Of a stretch of DNA of 64,000 nucleotides, positions 31,362-41,728 are shown piece by piece. Positions within the stretch are counted from its first letter, which is position 1, and each line of letters starts with the position of its first letter. A model generated the notes under the pieces. It did no database searches and was not told the DNA's origin. It saw only the letters and a list, made by a program, of their open reading frames with translations. This DNA is from Sneathiella chungangensis (GTDB lineage Bacteria > Pseudomonadota > Alphaproteobacteria > Sneathiellales > Sneathiellaceae): assembly GCF_009882935.1 (NCBI RefSeq), contig NZ_WTVA01000003.1:284715-348714 (forward strand), read 5' to 3'. The position numbers and the translations under genes are program-made.

Positions 31362-33057
31362 TGCGCATAAACTGCCGGAGGCCAAGATCCGGCGCGGATA
31401 TGCCAGTCTGATGAGTATCTGGATCGTGCCGGTCATCGCGCTCGGGGTCGCGGTATACCTCATTGTCCAAACGGTGGCGGAGCGGGGCGCGGAAATCTCC
31501 GTCGTCTTCGATGACGCGGAGGGCATGATTCCCGGCAAGACGCAGCTCAAATACAAGGATGTCACGATCGGCACCTTGAACCGGATAGACATCCTCGACG
31601 ACGACAAGGGCGTATCGCTCGTCATCGACGTCAACCGGACGGCGGACAAATATCTCACCGATACGGCCAGCTTCTGGATCGTCGCCCCGGCCATCGGGTT
31701 TCAGGGGATCACGGGCTTGCAGACGCTGCTCTCCGGCTCCTTCATCGAGATTGATCCGGGCAAGGGCGGCAAGCGGCAGACGGAATTCACCGGGCTCAAG
31801 ACGCCGCCCGTCATCACCTCCAACGACAAGGGGACGGAATATATCCTCTCGACGGAGAAGCTCAGCAACATCAATCGCGGCACGCCGGTCATCTACAAGG
31901 GCCTCGTTGTCGGCAGCATCCTCGGCTACCGCCTTGCCGAGGACAAGAAGGCGGTGGATGTCTACGCCTTCGTGCAGGCGCCCTATGACGATCTGGTGCT
32001 GGAAGGGACGCAATTCTGGAATGCCGGCGGCATCAATGTGTCGGTCTCGACCGCCGGCCTCGAGGTTGGCGCCAGTTCCCTGCAAAGCCTGATCGCCGGT
32101 GCCGTCGAATTTTCGACGCCGCGTCTCTACCAGAATACCTTCAAGGCGGAGGCGCGCCACGAATTCAAGCTCTATGACAACATCAAGGCGAAGGAGGATG
32201 CCCGCTTCACGGAGAAGGTCGTCTATGTCCTTTATTTTGACGGCTCCGTCAGCGGCCTCACGGTCGGCGCCAATGTCGAGTTCAAGGGCATCAAGATCGG
32301 CAGCGTTCGCGAGATCAGCCTCGAAATCGACGAGGCGAACCAGAAATTCTATATCCCGGTGCTGATCGAGGTCGAGCCGCAGCGGATCAGCCTCACCGAC
32401 AACGGGCAGAAAATCCGATCGGTGCTCGAGACGCGGGAGCTGCGGCAGAAAATCATCAAGGACCTGATCGAGCGCGGCCTCAAGGCCAAGCTGAAAAACG
32501 CCAACTTCCTGACCGGGCAGCTTATCGTCGAGCTTGACCTGGTGCCGGAGAAAGAGGCGGTCTATGTCGCGACGAGCGGGCGCTACCCGGAGATTCCAAC
32601 AGTCCCGGCGGATCTAGAGGCGATTACCGCGTCCGTCACCGAGATCATGGCGAAGATCAACAAACTGCCGATCGAGGAGCTCGGGCAGAACCTCAACGGC
32701 ACGGTCGCCGGGCTGGACAAGTTCATCAATTCCGGCGAATTGCAGAAAACCATCGATGAATATCGCAAGCTGGCGGTGTCGGTGCGCGTGGTGGCGGAGA
32801 ATATCGACACCAAGACCCTGCCCAACATCGGCCGGACGATCGAGGATATCCGCGATGCCATCAACAAGATCGATGCGACGCTCGTCTCCGCCGAAACCAT
32901 GTTCAGTTCGGTCAACGGGCTGATTGCCGACGGCTCGCCGTTCAAATATGATCTGACCAACATGCTGCAGGAACTGGCGGCGGCAAGCCGGGCGGTGCGC
33001 AGCCTTGCGGATTTCCTCGAACGGAACCCGAGTTCCCTGATCAGTGGAAAGAGATGA
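31348..33057 (+). CDS. pqiB: PqiB, MCE-domain intermembrane lipid transport protein
   Basis: About 569 residues: one N-terminal membrane segment (SLMSIWIVPVIALGVAVYLIV) followed by three MCE/MlaD domains. Each domain begins with a GxxVxYKGxxxG-type strand pair (GKTQLKYKDVTIGTLN, GTPVIYKGLVVGSIL, GANVEFKGIKIGSVR). A helical C-terminal region follows that in E. coli PqiB builds the periplasmic tube. Three ATGs are possible (31330, 31345, 31348); I prefer 31348 for its distance from AGAAGGGG. It is part of the pqiAABC operon. Confidence 0.9.
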   Translation: MTDDNAHKLPEAKIRRGYASLMSIWIVPVIALGVAVYLIVQTVAERGAEISVVFDDAEGMIPGKTQLKYKDVTIGTLNRIDILDDDKGVSLVIDVNRTADKYLTDTASFWIVAPAIGFQGITGLQTLLSGSFIEIDPGKGGKRQTEFTGLKTPPVITSNDKGTEYILSTEKLSNINRGTPVIYKGLVVGSILGYRLAEDKKAVDVYAFVQAPYDDLVLEGTQFWNAGGINVSVSTAGLEVGASSLQSLIAGAVEFSTPRLYQNTFKAEARHEFKLYDNIKAKEDARFTEKVVYVLYFDGSVSGLTVGANVEFKGIKIGSVREISLEIDEANQKFYIPVLIEVEPQRISLTDNGQKIRSVLETRELRQKIIKDLIERGLKAKLKNANFLTGQLIVELDLVPEKEAVYVATSGRYPEIPTVPADLEAITASVTEIMAKINKLPIEELGQNLNGTVAGLDKFINSGELQKTIDEYRKLAVSVRVVAENIDTKTLPNIGRTIEDIRDAINKIDATLVSAETMFSSVNGLIADGSPFKYDLTNMLQELAAASRAVRSLADFLERNPSSLISGKR

Positions 33058-33060
33058 CCT

Positions 33061-33687
33061 ATGACCTTGCCTAGCCTGCGCCCAATTGGACGAATTTTTG
33101 CGATCCTCCTGCTGATGGCCCCCTCGGCCTGCGGCGGCCTGCCGGGATCGGCGCCGACCAATTTCTATATCCTGAAAACGGCGGTCGGCCTGACGGCGGA
33201 TAGCGGCCTGTCGCTTGCCGAGGGGGCCACCGTCGGCATCGGTCCGGTGCAGATTCCGGGATATGCCGACCGGCCGCAGATCGTCACATTCGGCAGCGGC
33301 GCCGAGATCAATGTGTCCGATTTCGACCATTGGGCGGAACCCTTAAGCGATGCCATCAAGCGGGTGCTGACCAGCAATATCGCGACCCTGATCGGCGCGG
33401 AAAGGGTCTTCGCCTATCCCGCCGATTTCCGACCGACGAAGCAGTCGCTTCAGGTGGCCGTCAATGTCATCGATATCACCGAGACGGGGGCGGGCGTCGC
33501 GCGCCTCACGGTGCGTTGGCATATCAAGGCGCTCTATGACAATGTCGTGCTCGCGCGCCATGCGAAAACCTATGAGTCGGCGGCGACGCCCGGCGATTAC
33601 AACAGCTACGCCAATGCGCTCAGCAAGCTGCTGGGGGAGCTTTCGCAGGATATCGCCGCGTCGCTCAACGGGCTGAACATTTCCTGA
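33061..33687 (+). CDS. pqiC: PqiC-like outer-membrane lipoprotein (ABC-type transport auxiliary)
   Basis: A 208-residue lipoprotein of the PqiC/DUF330 family. The signal is MTLPSLRPIGRIFAILLLMA with lipobox APSAC near residue 24. Typical features are the TNFYIL strand after the lipobox, then VGIGPVQIPGYADRPQIV and FDHWAEPLSDAIKRVL. In E. coli PqiC forms an outer-membrane ring that receives the PqiB tube. It starts three bases after pqiB ends, and its stop overlaps the start of the sulfatase gene by one base. Confidence 0.88.
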   Translation: MTLPSLRPIGRIFAILLLMAPSACGGLPGSAPTNFYILKTAVGLTADSGLSLAEGATVGIGPVQIPGYADRPQIVTFGSGAEINVSDFDHWAEPLSDAIKRVLTSNIATLIGAERVFAYPADFRPTKQSLQVAVNVIDITETGAGVARLTVRWHIKALYDNVVLARHAKTYESAATPGDYNSYANALSKLLGELSQDIAASLNGLNIS

Positions 33688-35231
33688 TGACGAAAACCAA
33701 TGTTCTTTTCGTCACGCTGGACCAGTGGCGGGCCGACCATCTCGGCGCGACGGGCAATCCGATCATCAGGACGCCGAACCTGGACGCCCTCGCCGGTGAG
33801 GGGGTTGCCTTTCTCAATCATTTTACCTGCATTGCCCCTTGCGGTCCGTCGCGCACCACGTTTCTCACCGGCATTTATCCGAGCAATCACCGCTCCATCC
33901 GGAACGGCACGCCGCTCAATCACAGCCTGACCAATCTCGCGCTGGAGGCGCGCAGCTCCGGCTATGATCCGACCCTCTGGGGTTATACGGACACGACCCC
34001 GGATCCGCGCATACTGGGGGAGGATCATGAGGCATTCCTCACCTATGAGGGCGTCATGCCGGGCTTCACCGTGGGCCAGCAGCTGGCGGCGAACAGCATA
34101 CCCTGGCTCGATTATCTCGCGGCGAAGGGCTACGAGATTCCAGGGCCAGGCTATGCGATCTATCATCCCGATCCCGCCTATCAATTGCCGCCGGGCCGCC
34201 ACCCGCTGTTCGCGCCGAGCCGGTTCAAGGCGGAGGACAGCGAGACCCACTGGCTCGCCGACAAGCTGATCGCGGATCTGGAGGCAAAGCCGTCAACCGC
34301 CTTTTTCCATCACCTGACCTTCCTGCGGCCGCATCCGCCCTTTATCTCGCCGCCGGAATATCATGACCGTTACGATCCGGCGGACATGCCGCCGCCGGTG
34401 CAGGGCGCGACGCGCGATGAAATGCGGGCAATGCATCCGGCCCTCGGCCTCCTCTACGAGATGATCCCGCAGAGCGCCTTTTTCATGGGCGGAGAGGGCC
34501 GCGCGGTCGATCTTGATGACGCGGCGGTGGCGCAGCTTCGCGCCACCTATCAGGCGTTGATCACCGAGGCGGATAACAACCTCGGCCGCATCATCGCGAC
34601 ATTGAAGGCGCAGGGCCGCTATGACGAGACGCTGATCGTCGTCACCTCCGATCATGGGGAGCAGCTCGGCGATCATTACCTCTGGGGAAAAATCGGCTTT
34701 TATGACGAGAGTTTCCATATCCCGCTGATCATCAAGCCGCCGAAAAGCTGGAAGGCAAGCGGCGGGCGCCAGGTGAGCGAATTTACCGAATCCGTCGATC
34801 TGATGCCGACCATTCTTGAAGGACTGGGCCGCCCGGTCCCGCGCCAATGTGACGGCCATTCCCTGATGCCATTCCTGCGCGGGGAAACGCCCGCGAAATG
34901 GCGCCGCGCGGTGCATTGGCTCTATGATTTCCGCGATCCCGTCGACAGCCTGCCGGAGAAGCGGCTCGGTATTTCGTCCAGGGAATGCAATCTTCTTGTC
35001 CATCGCGACGCCGAGTTCAAATATGTGCATTTCGCCGCCCTGCCGCCGCTCCTGTTCGACATGAAGAACGACCCGGACGAGACGCGCAATCTCGCCGAGG
35101 AACCGGATTACCAGGGCGTCGTCCTCGACTGCCTGCAGGAGCTGCTGTCTTGGCGGATGCGTTATGAATACGGGGAACTCGCGAATTTAAGCACGTCGGA
35201 CAAGGGCCTCGTCGGCAATCGGATTTATTGA
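33687..35231 (+). CDS. Sulfatase / phosphonate monoester hydrolase-type enzyme
   Basis: A 514-residue member of the alkaline phosphatase superfamily. The N-terminal metal site is FVTLDQWRADHLG, and the formylglycine motif is C52-G-P-S-R (APCGPSRTTFLTG). The second metal site is VTSDHGEQLGDH. The cysteine must be oxidised to formylglycine for activity. Closest by motifs are arylsulfatases and phosphonate monoester hydrolases; the substrate is unknown. No signal peptide is visible, so it is probably cytoplasmic. It overlaps pqiC by one base, so it may be translated from the pqi transcript. No sulfatase-maturing enzyme is in the window. Confidence 0.82.
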   Translation: MTKTNVLFVTLDQWRADHLGATGNPIIRTPNLDALAGEGVAFLNHFTCIAPCGPSRTTFLTGIYPSNHRSIRNGTPLNHSLTNLALEARSSGYDPTLWGYTDTTPDPRILGEDHEAFLTYEGVMPGFTVGQQLAANSIPWLDYLAAKGYEIPGPGYAIYHPDPAYQLPPGRHPLFAPSRFKAEDSETHWLADKLIADLEAKPSTAFFHHLTFLRPHPPFISPPEYHDRYDPADMPPPVQGATRDEMRAMHPALGLLYEMIPQSAFFMGGEGRAVDLDDAAVAQLRATYQALITEADNNLGRIIATLKAQGRYDETLIVVTSDHGEQLGDHYLWGKIGFYDESFHIPLIIKPPKSWKASGGRQVSEFTESVDLMPTILEGLGRPVPRQCDGHSLMPFLRGETPAKWRRAVHWLYDFRDPVDSLPEKRLGISSRECNLLVHRDAEFKYVHFAALPPLLFDMKNDPDETRNLAEEPDYQGVVLDCLQELLSWRMRYEYGELANLSTSDKGLVGNRIY

Positions 35232-35232
35232 C

Positions 35233-35883
35233 ATGAACGGCCTTGCAGAGCGACAGGAACTGATTGCGACCGTGCGGAAGATGAACGCGCTCGGCATCAA
35301 TCAGGGAACCTCGGGCAATGCCAGCGTCCGCCTTGGGGGCGGCTATCTGATCACGCCGTCGGGCATGGCCTATGACGACCTCAAGCCCGAGGATATTGTC
35401 GAGATGTCCTTCGATGGGGAAGTGAGCGGCAAGCGCAATCCGTCGAGCGAATGGCGGTTCCATCACGACCTGTTGGCGGCGCGGTCGGAGTTCGGCGCGG
35501 TGGTGCATACCCATGGCAAGGGGGTGATGACGCTCGCCTGCCAGCGGATGGAATTGCCGCCCTTTCATTATATGATCGCGGTGGCGGGCGGCAATACGAT
35601 CCGCTGCGCCGATTATGCGACCTTCGGCACGCAGGAACTTTCCGATAACGCACTGAAGGCGATTGAGGGGCGCAAAGCCTGCCTGCTCGCCAATCATGGC
35701 CTGCTGGCGGCGGAGGCGAGCCTTGCGCGGGCGCTGGCGCTCGCCGTCGAGGTGGAGACGCTCTGCGAAACCTACTGGCGCATCCTGCAGATCGGCGATC
35801 CGGTCCTCTTGACTGAGGCGGAAATGGAGGAGGTCAGGGCGCAGTTCACGAAAGGCTATGGCATGCCACAGGGAGGAAAATGA
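35233..35883 (+). CDS. Class II aldolase/adducin-family protein
   Basis: A 216-residue zinc-dependent aldolase fold. Motifs are INQGTSGNASVRLGGGYLIT near the N-terminus, the metal ligands in VVHTHGKGVM, and the later LLANHGLLAAE. Families of this type include L-fuculose-1-phosphate aldolase and sugar-acid aldolases or decarboxylases; I cannot choose. It starts one base after the sulfatase stop codon, so the two are co-expressed, which hints at degradation of a sulfated or phosphonate ester whose product is a sugar-like compound. That link is inference. Confidence 0.8.
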   Translation: MNGLAERQELIATVRKMNALGINQGTSGNASVRLGGGYLITPSGMAYDDLKPEDIVEMSFDGEVSGKRNPSSEWRFHHDLLAARSEFGAVVHTHGKGVMTLACQRMELPPFHYMIAVAGGNTIRCADYATFGTQELSDNALKAIEGRKACLLANHGLLAAEASLARALALAVEVETLCETYWRILQIGDPVLLTEAEMEEVRAQFTKGYGMPQGGK

Positions 35884-35884
35884 A

Positions 35885-36181
35885 ATGACGACAAGCAGAC
35901 TGGCGGTGACGGCGCGTTTCGATATTATTCCAGGAAAAGAGGCGGCCTTCATGAAGGAAATGAAGAAGCAGGCGGAAAATTCCCTCAGCCTGGAGCCTGA
36001 CTGCCATTATTTCGACATCTGCGTCGATGTGGATAATCCCGGCCGGATCATCCTCTATGAGCTATACGAGGACGCGGCGGCCTTCGAGGAGCATCTCGCC
36101 TCCCGCCATTTCGCCGAGTTTGTCGAGACGATCACGCCGATGATAACGGCCAAGGAGATCGAACGCTGGAACCGCGTCTGA
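35885..36181 (+). CDS. ABM-domain protein, putative quinol monooxygenase
   Basis: A 98-residue protein of the antibiotic biosynthesis monooxygenase (ABM/YgiN-like) fold. The alternating pattern VTARFDIIPGKEAAFMKEM, EPDCHYFDICVD and ILYELYEDAAAFEEHLAS is typical. GGAGGAAAATGAA precedes the ATG at 35885; the frame opens earlier inside the aldolase gene. Such dimeric ferredoxin-like proteins oxidise quinols or simply bind small aromatics. It directly follows the aldolase gene and probably shares its transcript. Confidence 0.75.
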   Translation: MTTSRLAVTARFDIIPGKEAAFMKEMKKQAENSLSLEPDCHYFDICVDVDNPGRIILYELYEDAAAFEEHLASRHFAEFVETITPMITAKEIERWNRV

Positions 36182-36266
36182 ATTTCGCGGCCGAGGAATA
36201 GGGACTATCGCGGGCGCAAAAAATTCGCTAGAAAAACTGCTCAAATTGATTTGGAAGGAAACAATA

Positions 36267-36734
36267 ATGACAATGACACTATCCAAAGCCGATTTTTTGA
36301 ATTCTGTCGGCACCGTCTACGGACCCGGCGAGTGGTTCAAGGTCGATCAGGACCGCATCAATAAATTCGCCGAGGCGACGGACGATTTCCAGTTCATCCA
36401 TGTCGACCCGGAACGCGCGGCCAAGGAAACGCCTTTCGGCTCGACCATCGCCCATGGCTTCCTGACCCTGTCGCTGCTGGCCGGGCTGGTCCCGAAAATC
36501 CAGCCGAAGGTCGAGAATGTCCAGATGGGCATCAACTATGGTATCGACAAGCTGCGGTTCCTGCAGCCGGTCAAGGTGGACAGCGAAATCCGCGTCACCG
36601 CCAAGGTGCTCAGCATCGATGAGAAACGCCCGGGACAATATCTCACCAAGACCGAGGTAACCGTGGAAATCAAGGGATCGGACAAGCCGGCCCTGATTGT
36701 CGAATGGCTCGGCATGACCTTTGTTGGCGAATAA
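36267..36734 (+). CDS. MaoC-family enoyl-CoA hydratase
   Basis: A 155-residue hot-dog-fold hydratase. The hydratase 2 motif is clear: FQFIHVDPERAAKETPFGST with the catalytic Asp/His-type residues, then IAHGFLTLSLL. An AAGGAAA site lies before the ATG at 36267. (R)-specific enoyl-CoA hydratases add water to trans-2-enoyl-CoA in beta-oxidation variants or PHA synthesis. The next gene is an SDR related to (3R)-hydroxyacyl-CoA dehydrogenases, so the two could carry out consecutive steps as in peroxisomal multifunctional enzyme 2. Confidence 0.87.
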   Translation: MTMTLSKADFLNSVGTVYGPGEWFKVDQDRINKFAEATDDFQFIHVDPERAAKETPFGSTIAHGFLTLSLLAGLVPKIQPKVENVQMGINYGIDKLRFLQPVKVDSEIRVTAKVLSIDEKRPGQYLTKTEVTVEIKGSDKPALIVEWLGMTFVGE

Positions 36735-36770
36735 GAAAATTACGTAAAATCAAAACGTTAAGGAGAGAAG

Positions 36771-37688
36771 ATGAGCATTCGGTTTGATGGCAGGGTGGCG
36801 ATTGTCACCGGTGCCGGCAACGGTCTTGGGCGCAGCCATGCGCTCTGCCTTGCGGCGCGTGGCGCGAAAGTGGTTGTCAATGATCTTGGTGGATCGGTCG
36901 ACGGCAGCGGCGGGTCTTCCGATGCGGCGAAGGCAGTTGTCGCCGAGATCGAGGCGGCGGGCGGCGAGGCGATCGCCAACGGCGCCAATGTCACGGATAT
37001 GGCGCAGGTTGAGGCGATGGTGGCCGACGCCATGGATAAATGGCGCCGCGTCGACATCCTCGTGAATAACGCAGGGGTCCTCCGCGACAAGTCCTTCTCG
37101 AATGTCGAGATGAAGGACTTCTCCTTCGTGCTCGATGTGCATCTGATGGGCTCGGTCAATTGCTCCAAGGCGGTCTGGAACATCATGCGCGAGCAGAATT
37201 ACGGCCGCATCGCCATGACGACGTCATCGAGCGGGCTTTACGGCAATTTCGGCCAGACCAACTATGGCGCCGCCAAGATGGGCGTGATCGGGTTGATGAA
37301 CACGCTGGTGATCGAGGGCGCGAAATACGGCATCAAGGTGAACGCCCTCTCGCCCTGCGCCGCGACCCGGATGACCGAAGGGCTGATCCCTGACAATCTG
37401 CTTGAATTGCTGACACCGGAATCGGTGACCCCGGCGCTTCTTTATATCGTCTCCGACGACAGCCCCAACCGTACGATCATCACGGCGGGCGCGGGTACCT
37501 ATGCGCGCAGCATCGTCTATGAGACGGGCGGCAAATGGCTCGCCGAAGACGAGAGGACGCCGGAGAAGATCGCCGAGCATTGGGCGGAAATCGCCGATCC
37601 GGCGACGCAGGCCGAATATACCAGCGGCAATGACCAGACGACCAATATGCTGACCAAGGCGGCGAACGGCCTCGGTATCAAGCTCTAG
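36771..37688 (+). CDS. SDR-family (3R)-hydroxyacyl-CoA dehydrogenase-like protein
   Basis: A 305-residue short-chain dehydrogenase. The nucleotide motif is [20 protein letters not shown], followed by [14 protein letters not shown], which is typical of the dehydrogenase part of peroxisomal multifunctional enzyme type 2. Further motifs are [15 protein letters not shown], a Ser-rich SSSGLYG, and the catalytic YGAAK. AAGGAGAG precedes the ATG. It follows the MaoC hydratase by 36 bases, and its end overlaps the convergent hutU gene by four bases. Confidence 0.87.
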   Translation: MSIRFDGRVAIVTGAGNGLGRSHALCLAARGAKVVVNDLGGSVDGSGGSSDAAKAVVAEIEAAGGEAIANGANVTDMAQVEAMVADAMDKWRRVDILVNNAGVLRDKSFSNVEMKDFSFVLDVHLMGSVNCSKAVWNIMREQNYGRIAMTTSSSGLYGNFGQTNYGAAKMGVIGLMNTLVIEGAKYGIKVNALSPCAATRMTEGLIPDNLLELLTPESVTPALLYIVSDDSPNRTIITAGAGTYARSIVYETGGKWLAEDERTPEKIAEHWAEIADPATQAEYTSGNDQTTNMLTKAANGLGIKL

Positions 37689-39358
37689 ACGTTCTTCAGG
37701 AACGGCAGATTGAGGTCATTCTCTTTCGCACAGTCTATGGCCTCCTCATATCCGGCGTCGGCGTGACGCATCACGCCCGTCGCCGGATCATTGAAGAGAA
37801 CGCGGGCGATGCGCTTGTCCGCTTCCTCGGTGCCGTCGCAGACAATCACCATCCCCGCATGCTGGGAAAAGCCCATGCCGACGCCGCCGCCATGATGCAG
37901 GCTGACCCAGGTCGCCCCGCTCGCGGTATTGAGGAGTGCATTGAGAAGCGGCCAGTCGGAGACCGCGTCCGATCCATCCTTCATCCCCTCCGTCTCCCGG
38001 TTGGGGCTGGCGACCGAGCCGCTATCCAGATGATCGCGGCCAATCACGATGGGGGCTTTCAGCTCTCCCGTCCGCACCATCTCGTTAAAAGCAAGGCCGA
38101 GGCGGTGGCGCTGACCTAGGCCCACCCAGCAGATGCGCGACGGCAGCCCCTGGAACTTGATGCGCTCCTTCGCCATGTCGAGCCAGTTGTGAAGATGCGC
38201 GTCATCGGGAATGAGCTCCTTCACCTTGGCGTCGGTCTTGAAGATATCCTCGGGATCGCCTGAGAGCGCGGCCCAGCGGAAGGGGCCGATGCCCCGGCAG
38301 AAGAGGGGGCGGATATAGGCGGGCACGAAGCCCGGGAAGTTAAACGCGCTGTCGACCCCCTGTTCCAGCGCGACCTGGCGGATATTATTGCCGTAATCAA
38401 CAGTCGGGATGCCGCGCGCCTGGAATTCCAGCATCGCCCGCACTTGCACCGCCATGGACGCGCGCGCCGCCATTTCCACCGCCTTCGGATCGTTTTCGCG
38501 CATCTGTTCCCACTGATCCAAAGTCCAGCCCTGCGGCAGATAGCCATTGACCGGATCATGGGCGGAGGTCTGGTCGGTCACGAGGTCGGGGAGCATGTCG
38601 CCTTCGAGAATTTCCGGGAAGATATCGGCGGCATTGCCGAGCAACCCGACGGAGACCGGCTTGCCCCGCGCAATGGCATCGCGGAGGATGGCGAGCGCCT
38701 CTGGCAGGCTATCCGCCTTCTCATCGAGATAGCCCGAGCGCAGGCGGAAATCGATGCTGCTCGGCCGGCATTCCACGGCGAGCATGGAGGCACCGGCCAT
38801 GGTCGCCGCGAGAGGCTGCGCCCCTCCCATGCCGCCGAGGCCGCCGGTCAGGATCCATTTGCCCGACAAATCGCCGCCGAAATGCTGCCGTCCGGCTTCG
38901 GCGAAGGTCTCATAGGTGCCCTGCACGATGCCCTGGCTACCGATATAAATCCAGGAGCCCGCGGTCATCTGGCCATACATCATCAGGCCCTTCTTATCGA
39001 GCTCGTTGAAATGATCCCAGTTGGCCCAATGCGGCACCAGGTTGGAATTGGCGATGAGCACGCGCGGCGCATTCTCATGGGTCTTGAAGATGCCGACGGC
39101 CTTGCCCGACTGGATAAGGAGCGTTTCATCGGCGTTGAGATCGCGGAGGGACCGCTGAATCTGATCAAAGCATTCCCAGTTGCGCGCGGCGCGGCCGATC
39201 CCGCCGTAAACCACCAGCTCCGCCGGGTTCTCCGCCACATCCGGATCGAGGTTGTTCATCAGCATCCGGAGCGGAGCCTCGGTCAGCCAGCTTTTGCAGG
39301 AAAGTTCCGGGCCCATCGGGGCCTTGATCACACGGCTGTTGTCTCGTCGGTTGGTCAT
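37685..39358 (-). CDS. hutU: HutU, urocanate hydratase
   Basis: A 557-residue NAD-dependent enzyme converting urocanate to imidazolonepropionate, the second step of histidine degradation. Landmarks are the Gly-rich [38 protein letters not shown], and the C-terminal [20 protein letters not shown]. The length is normal. AAGGATTGACCT precedes the ATG. It is the last gene of the minus-strand hutI-hutH-hutG-hutU operon. Confidence 0.96.
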   Translation of the reverse strand: MTNRRDNSRVIKAPMGPELSCKSWLTEAPLRMLMNNLDPDVAENPAELVVYGGIGRAARNWECFDQIQRSLRDLNADETLLIQSGKAVGIFKTHENAPRVLIANSNLVPHWANWDHFNELDKKGLMMYGQMTAGSWIYIGSQGIVQGTYETFAEAGRQHFGGDLSGKWILTGGLGGMGGAQPLAATMAGASMLAVECRPSSIDFRLRSGYLDEKADSLPEALAILRDAIARGKPVSVGLLGNAADIFPEILEGDMLPDLVTDQTSAHDPVNGYLPQGWTLDQWEQMRENDPKAVEMAARASMAVQVRAMLEFQARGIPTVDYGNNIRQVALEQGVDSAFNFPGFVPAYIRPLFCRGIGPFRWAALSGDPEDIFKTDAKVKELIPDDAHLHNWLDMAKERIKFQGLPSRICWVGLGQRHRLGLAFNEMVRTGELKAPIVIGRDHLDSGSVASPNRETEGMKDGSDAVSDWPLLNALLNTASGATWVSLHHGGGVGMGFSQHAGMVIVCDGTEEADKRIARVLFNDPATGVMRHADAGYEEAIDCAKENDLNLPFLKNV

Positions 39359-39369
39359 AGGTCAATCCT

Positions 39370-40179
39370 TTATTTGGGCAGGCTGTTGCGCCCGTAGTCG
39401 AGCAGGGTTTCGAGAATCTGTTTCAATGTCGGTTGCAGCGCCGCGGCCTTCTCCGGCAGATAGGCGAAGGGGGCGTCTTCCTGCATGTAATCCTCCTGCG
39501 CGAGCTCCATCTGCAGCGCCTGAATATTATTTGCCGGATCGCCATAGTGGCGGGTGATATAACCGCCCTTGAACCGGCCGTTCACCGCATGGCTATAGGG
39601 GGAGGCGTGGGCGATTTTCCCAACGGCTCCGGTAAGCGCCGCATCCGCCGCAACCCCGTCTCCGGTGCCAATATTGAGCGTTGGCAGGCGCCCTTCGAAA
39701 AAGCGCGGCAGGACGGAGCGGATGGAATGGCAGTCATAGAGCAGCACATAGCCGTGCTGCGCCTTGATCCGCTCGATCTCCTCCGCCAGCACGTCGTGAT
39801 AGGGCTGCCAGAAGACGCCGCGCCGCGTCTCGATTTCCTCCTCATCGGGTTCCAGCCCGTCGAGATAAAGCTTCGAATTATCGAACAGCGTTGTCGGGCA
39901 GAGTTCCGTAACGCTTTGCCCGGTATAGAGGGAGGTGCCCTTGGGGTCCCGGTTAAGATCGATCACATAGCGGGAAAACCGCGCGGTCACGACGGTCGCG
40001 TCCAGCTCCTCCGCCAGTCCCTGATAGAGCCGGTCAATATGCCAGTCCGTATCGGGGCGGGCCTTCGCCGCCTCCGTCAGGCGCCGTTCGATGGACGCCG
40101 GAATCTCAAGCCCGACATGCGGCTGGCTGAGGAGGAGCGGGGAGGCGCGCCGCGTTAAGGTAAAAACGTCACCTTGCAT
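39370..40179 (-). CDS. hutG: HutG, N-formylglutamate amidohydrolase
   Basis: A 269-residue zinc hydrolase of the N-formylglutamate amidohydrolase family, which releases formate and glutamate in the last step of the five-step Hut pathway. Motifs include SQPHVGLEIPASIERRL, ATVVTARFSRYVIDLNRDP, VLLYDCHSIRS and GGYITRHYGDP. It lies between hutH and hutU with gaps of one and eleven bases. Its presence together with hutF shows the formimino group is released as ammonia and then formate, not transferred to folate. Confidence 0.93.
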   Translation of the reverse strand: MQGDVFTLTRRASPLLLSQPHVGLEIPASIERRLTEAAKARPDTDWHIDRLYQGLAEELDATVVTARFSRYVIDLNRDPKGTSLYTGQSVTELCPTTLFDNSKLYLDGLEPDEEEIETRRGVFWQPYHDVLAEEIERIKAQHGYVLLYDCHSIRSVLPRFFEGRLPTLNIGTGDGVAADAALTGAVGKIAHASPYSHAVNGRFKGGYITRHYGDPANNIQALQMELAQEDYMQEDAPFAYLPEKAAALQPTLKQILETLLDYGRNSLPK

Positions 40180-40180
40180 G

Positions 40181-41728
40181 CTAACTCTCCATTGTATCGG
40201 GAAGAAAGTCGGAGAACAGCCTCTTCAGGCTGCCGCTCATCACCAGCTTTTTCGCCGCCTCGATATCCGGCGCGAAGAAGCGATCCACGTCATAGGGCCG
40301 GGCAATTTTTCGGATTTCGCGGTGCAGTTTCTCAAGCGGTTTCGAGGTTTTGAGGGGGCTGCGGAGTTCAATTCCCTGCGTCGCCGCCAGCAGCTCGATC
40401 CCGACGATGGCCGCCGTATTCTCCGCCATGCGCAGGAGCCGCCGCGCGCCATGAGTCGCCATGCTGACATGATCCTCCTGATTGGCGGAGGTGGGGATAC
40501 TGTCAACAGAGGCGGGGAAGGCCTGTTGCTTGTTCTCGCTGGTGAGCGCCGCCGCCGTCACATGGGCGATCATGAAACCGGAATTGATGCCGGCGCTGGT
40601 CACCAGAAAGGCGGGCAGGCCGCTGATCGAGGTATCGACGAGCATGGCGATGCGCCGTTCCGACATGGAACCGATCTCGGCGATGGCGAGCGCGAGGTTA
40701 TCGGCGGCGAAGGCGACCGGCTCGGCATGGAAATTACCGCCGGAGATGACCTCGCCGGTCTCGACGAAGACCAGCGGATTGTCGGAAACGGCGTTCGCCT
40801 CGATGACGAGGACGCGGGCCGCATGGCGCATCTGGTCGAGGCAGGCGCCCATCACCTGCGGCTGGCAGCGCAGGCAGTAGGGATCCTGCACCTTCTCGCA
40901 TTCGGCATGGGATTTGCGGATTTCGCTCCCCTCGATGAGCGCGCGGTAGCTTGCCGCCATCTCCATCTGCCCGATCTGGCCGCGCGCCGCGTGGATGCGG
41001 GTGTCAAACGGCGCGTCCGTGCCCTTCGCCGCGTCCAGCGACAGGCTGCCCGCGAGCGTCGCCGCGGCGAGCAGCTTTTCCGCCTCGAACAGCCCGGCGA
41101 GGGCCAGCGCGGTGGAGACCTGCGTCCCGTTCAGCAGTGCGAGACCCTCCTTGGGGCCGAGGGTGAGGGGCGTGAGGTTCATTGCCTTAAGCGTCGCATC
41201 CGCCGGAACGATCTCGCCGTTGAAGCGGACATCGCCGATACCCATCAGGGCGGCGGTCATATGGGCAAGCGGCGCCAGATCGCCGGACGCGCCGACCGAT
41301 CCCTTCGCCGGGATGCAGGGATATATCCCGTGATCGAGGAATTCCATGAGGGCGTTGATTACCTCCATGCGGACGCCGGAAAAACCGCGGGCGAGGCTCG
41401 CTGTCTTCATTGCCATGACGAGACGGACAATATTGTCCTGCAGCAGCGGCCCGACGCCCGTCGAATGGGACAGCACAAGGTTTCTCTGCAGCGCCTCCAG
41501 TTTGTCCTTCGGGATAACTGCCTGCGCCAGGCGGCCGAAGCCGGTGTTGACGCCATAAACGGTCTTGTTCTTATCGACGATATTCCGGACGGCGGCGGCG
41601 CCCGCCTCGACGGCGTCGCGGCAGGCGGGATCGAGCGAGAGTTTGCGCCCGCCCTCATAGATCATCCGGAGTTCATCGAGCGTCAGATGTCCCGGCTCGA
41701 GAATAACGGCCTTCGAATTCGCGGTCAT
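40181..41728 (-). CDS. hutH: HutH, histidine ammonia-lyase
   Basis: A 515-residue lyase that deaminates histidine to urocanate. The self-formed MIO cofactor arises from Ala-Ser-Gly in [15 protein letters not shown]. Other motifs are [12 protein letters not shown] and the [16 protein letters not shown] region. The ATG overlaps the hutI stop by four bases (ATGA). It is the second gene of the minus-strand hut operon. Confidence 0.96.
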   Translation of the reverse strand: MTANSKAVILEPGHLTLDELRMIYEGGRKLSLDPACRDAVEAGAAAVRNIVDKNKTVYGVNTGFGRLAQAVIPKDKLEALQRNLVLSHSTGVGPLLQDNIVRLVMAMKTASLARGFSGVRMEVINALMEFLDHGIYPCIPAKGSVGASGDLAPLAHMTAALMGIGDVRFNGEIVPADATLKAMNLTPLTLGPKEGLALLNGTQVSTALALAGLFEAEKLLAAATLAGSLSLDAAKGTDAPFDTRIHAARGQIGQMEMAASYRALIEGSEIRKSHAECEKVQDPYCLRCQPQVMGACLDQMRHAARVLVIEANAVSDNPLVFVETGEVISGGNFHAEPVAFAADNLALAIAEIGSMSERRIAMLVDTSISGLPAFLVTSAGINSGFMIAHVTAAALTSENKQQAFPASVDSIPTSANQEDHVSMATHGARRLLRMAENTAAIVGIELLAATQGIELRSPLKTSKPLEKLHREIRKIARPYDVDRFFAPDIEAAKKLVMSGSLKRLFSDFLPDTMES

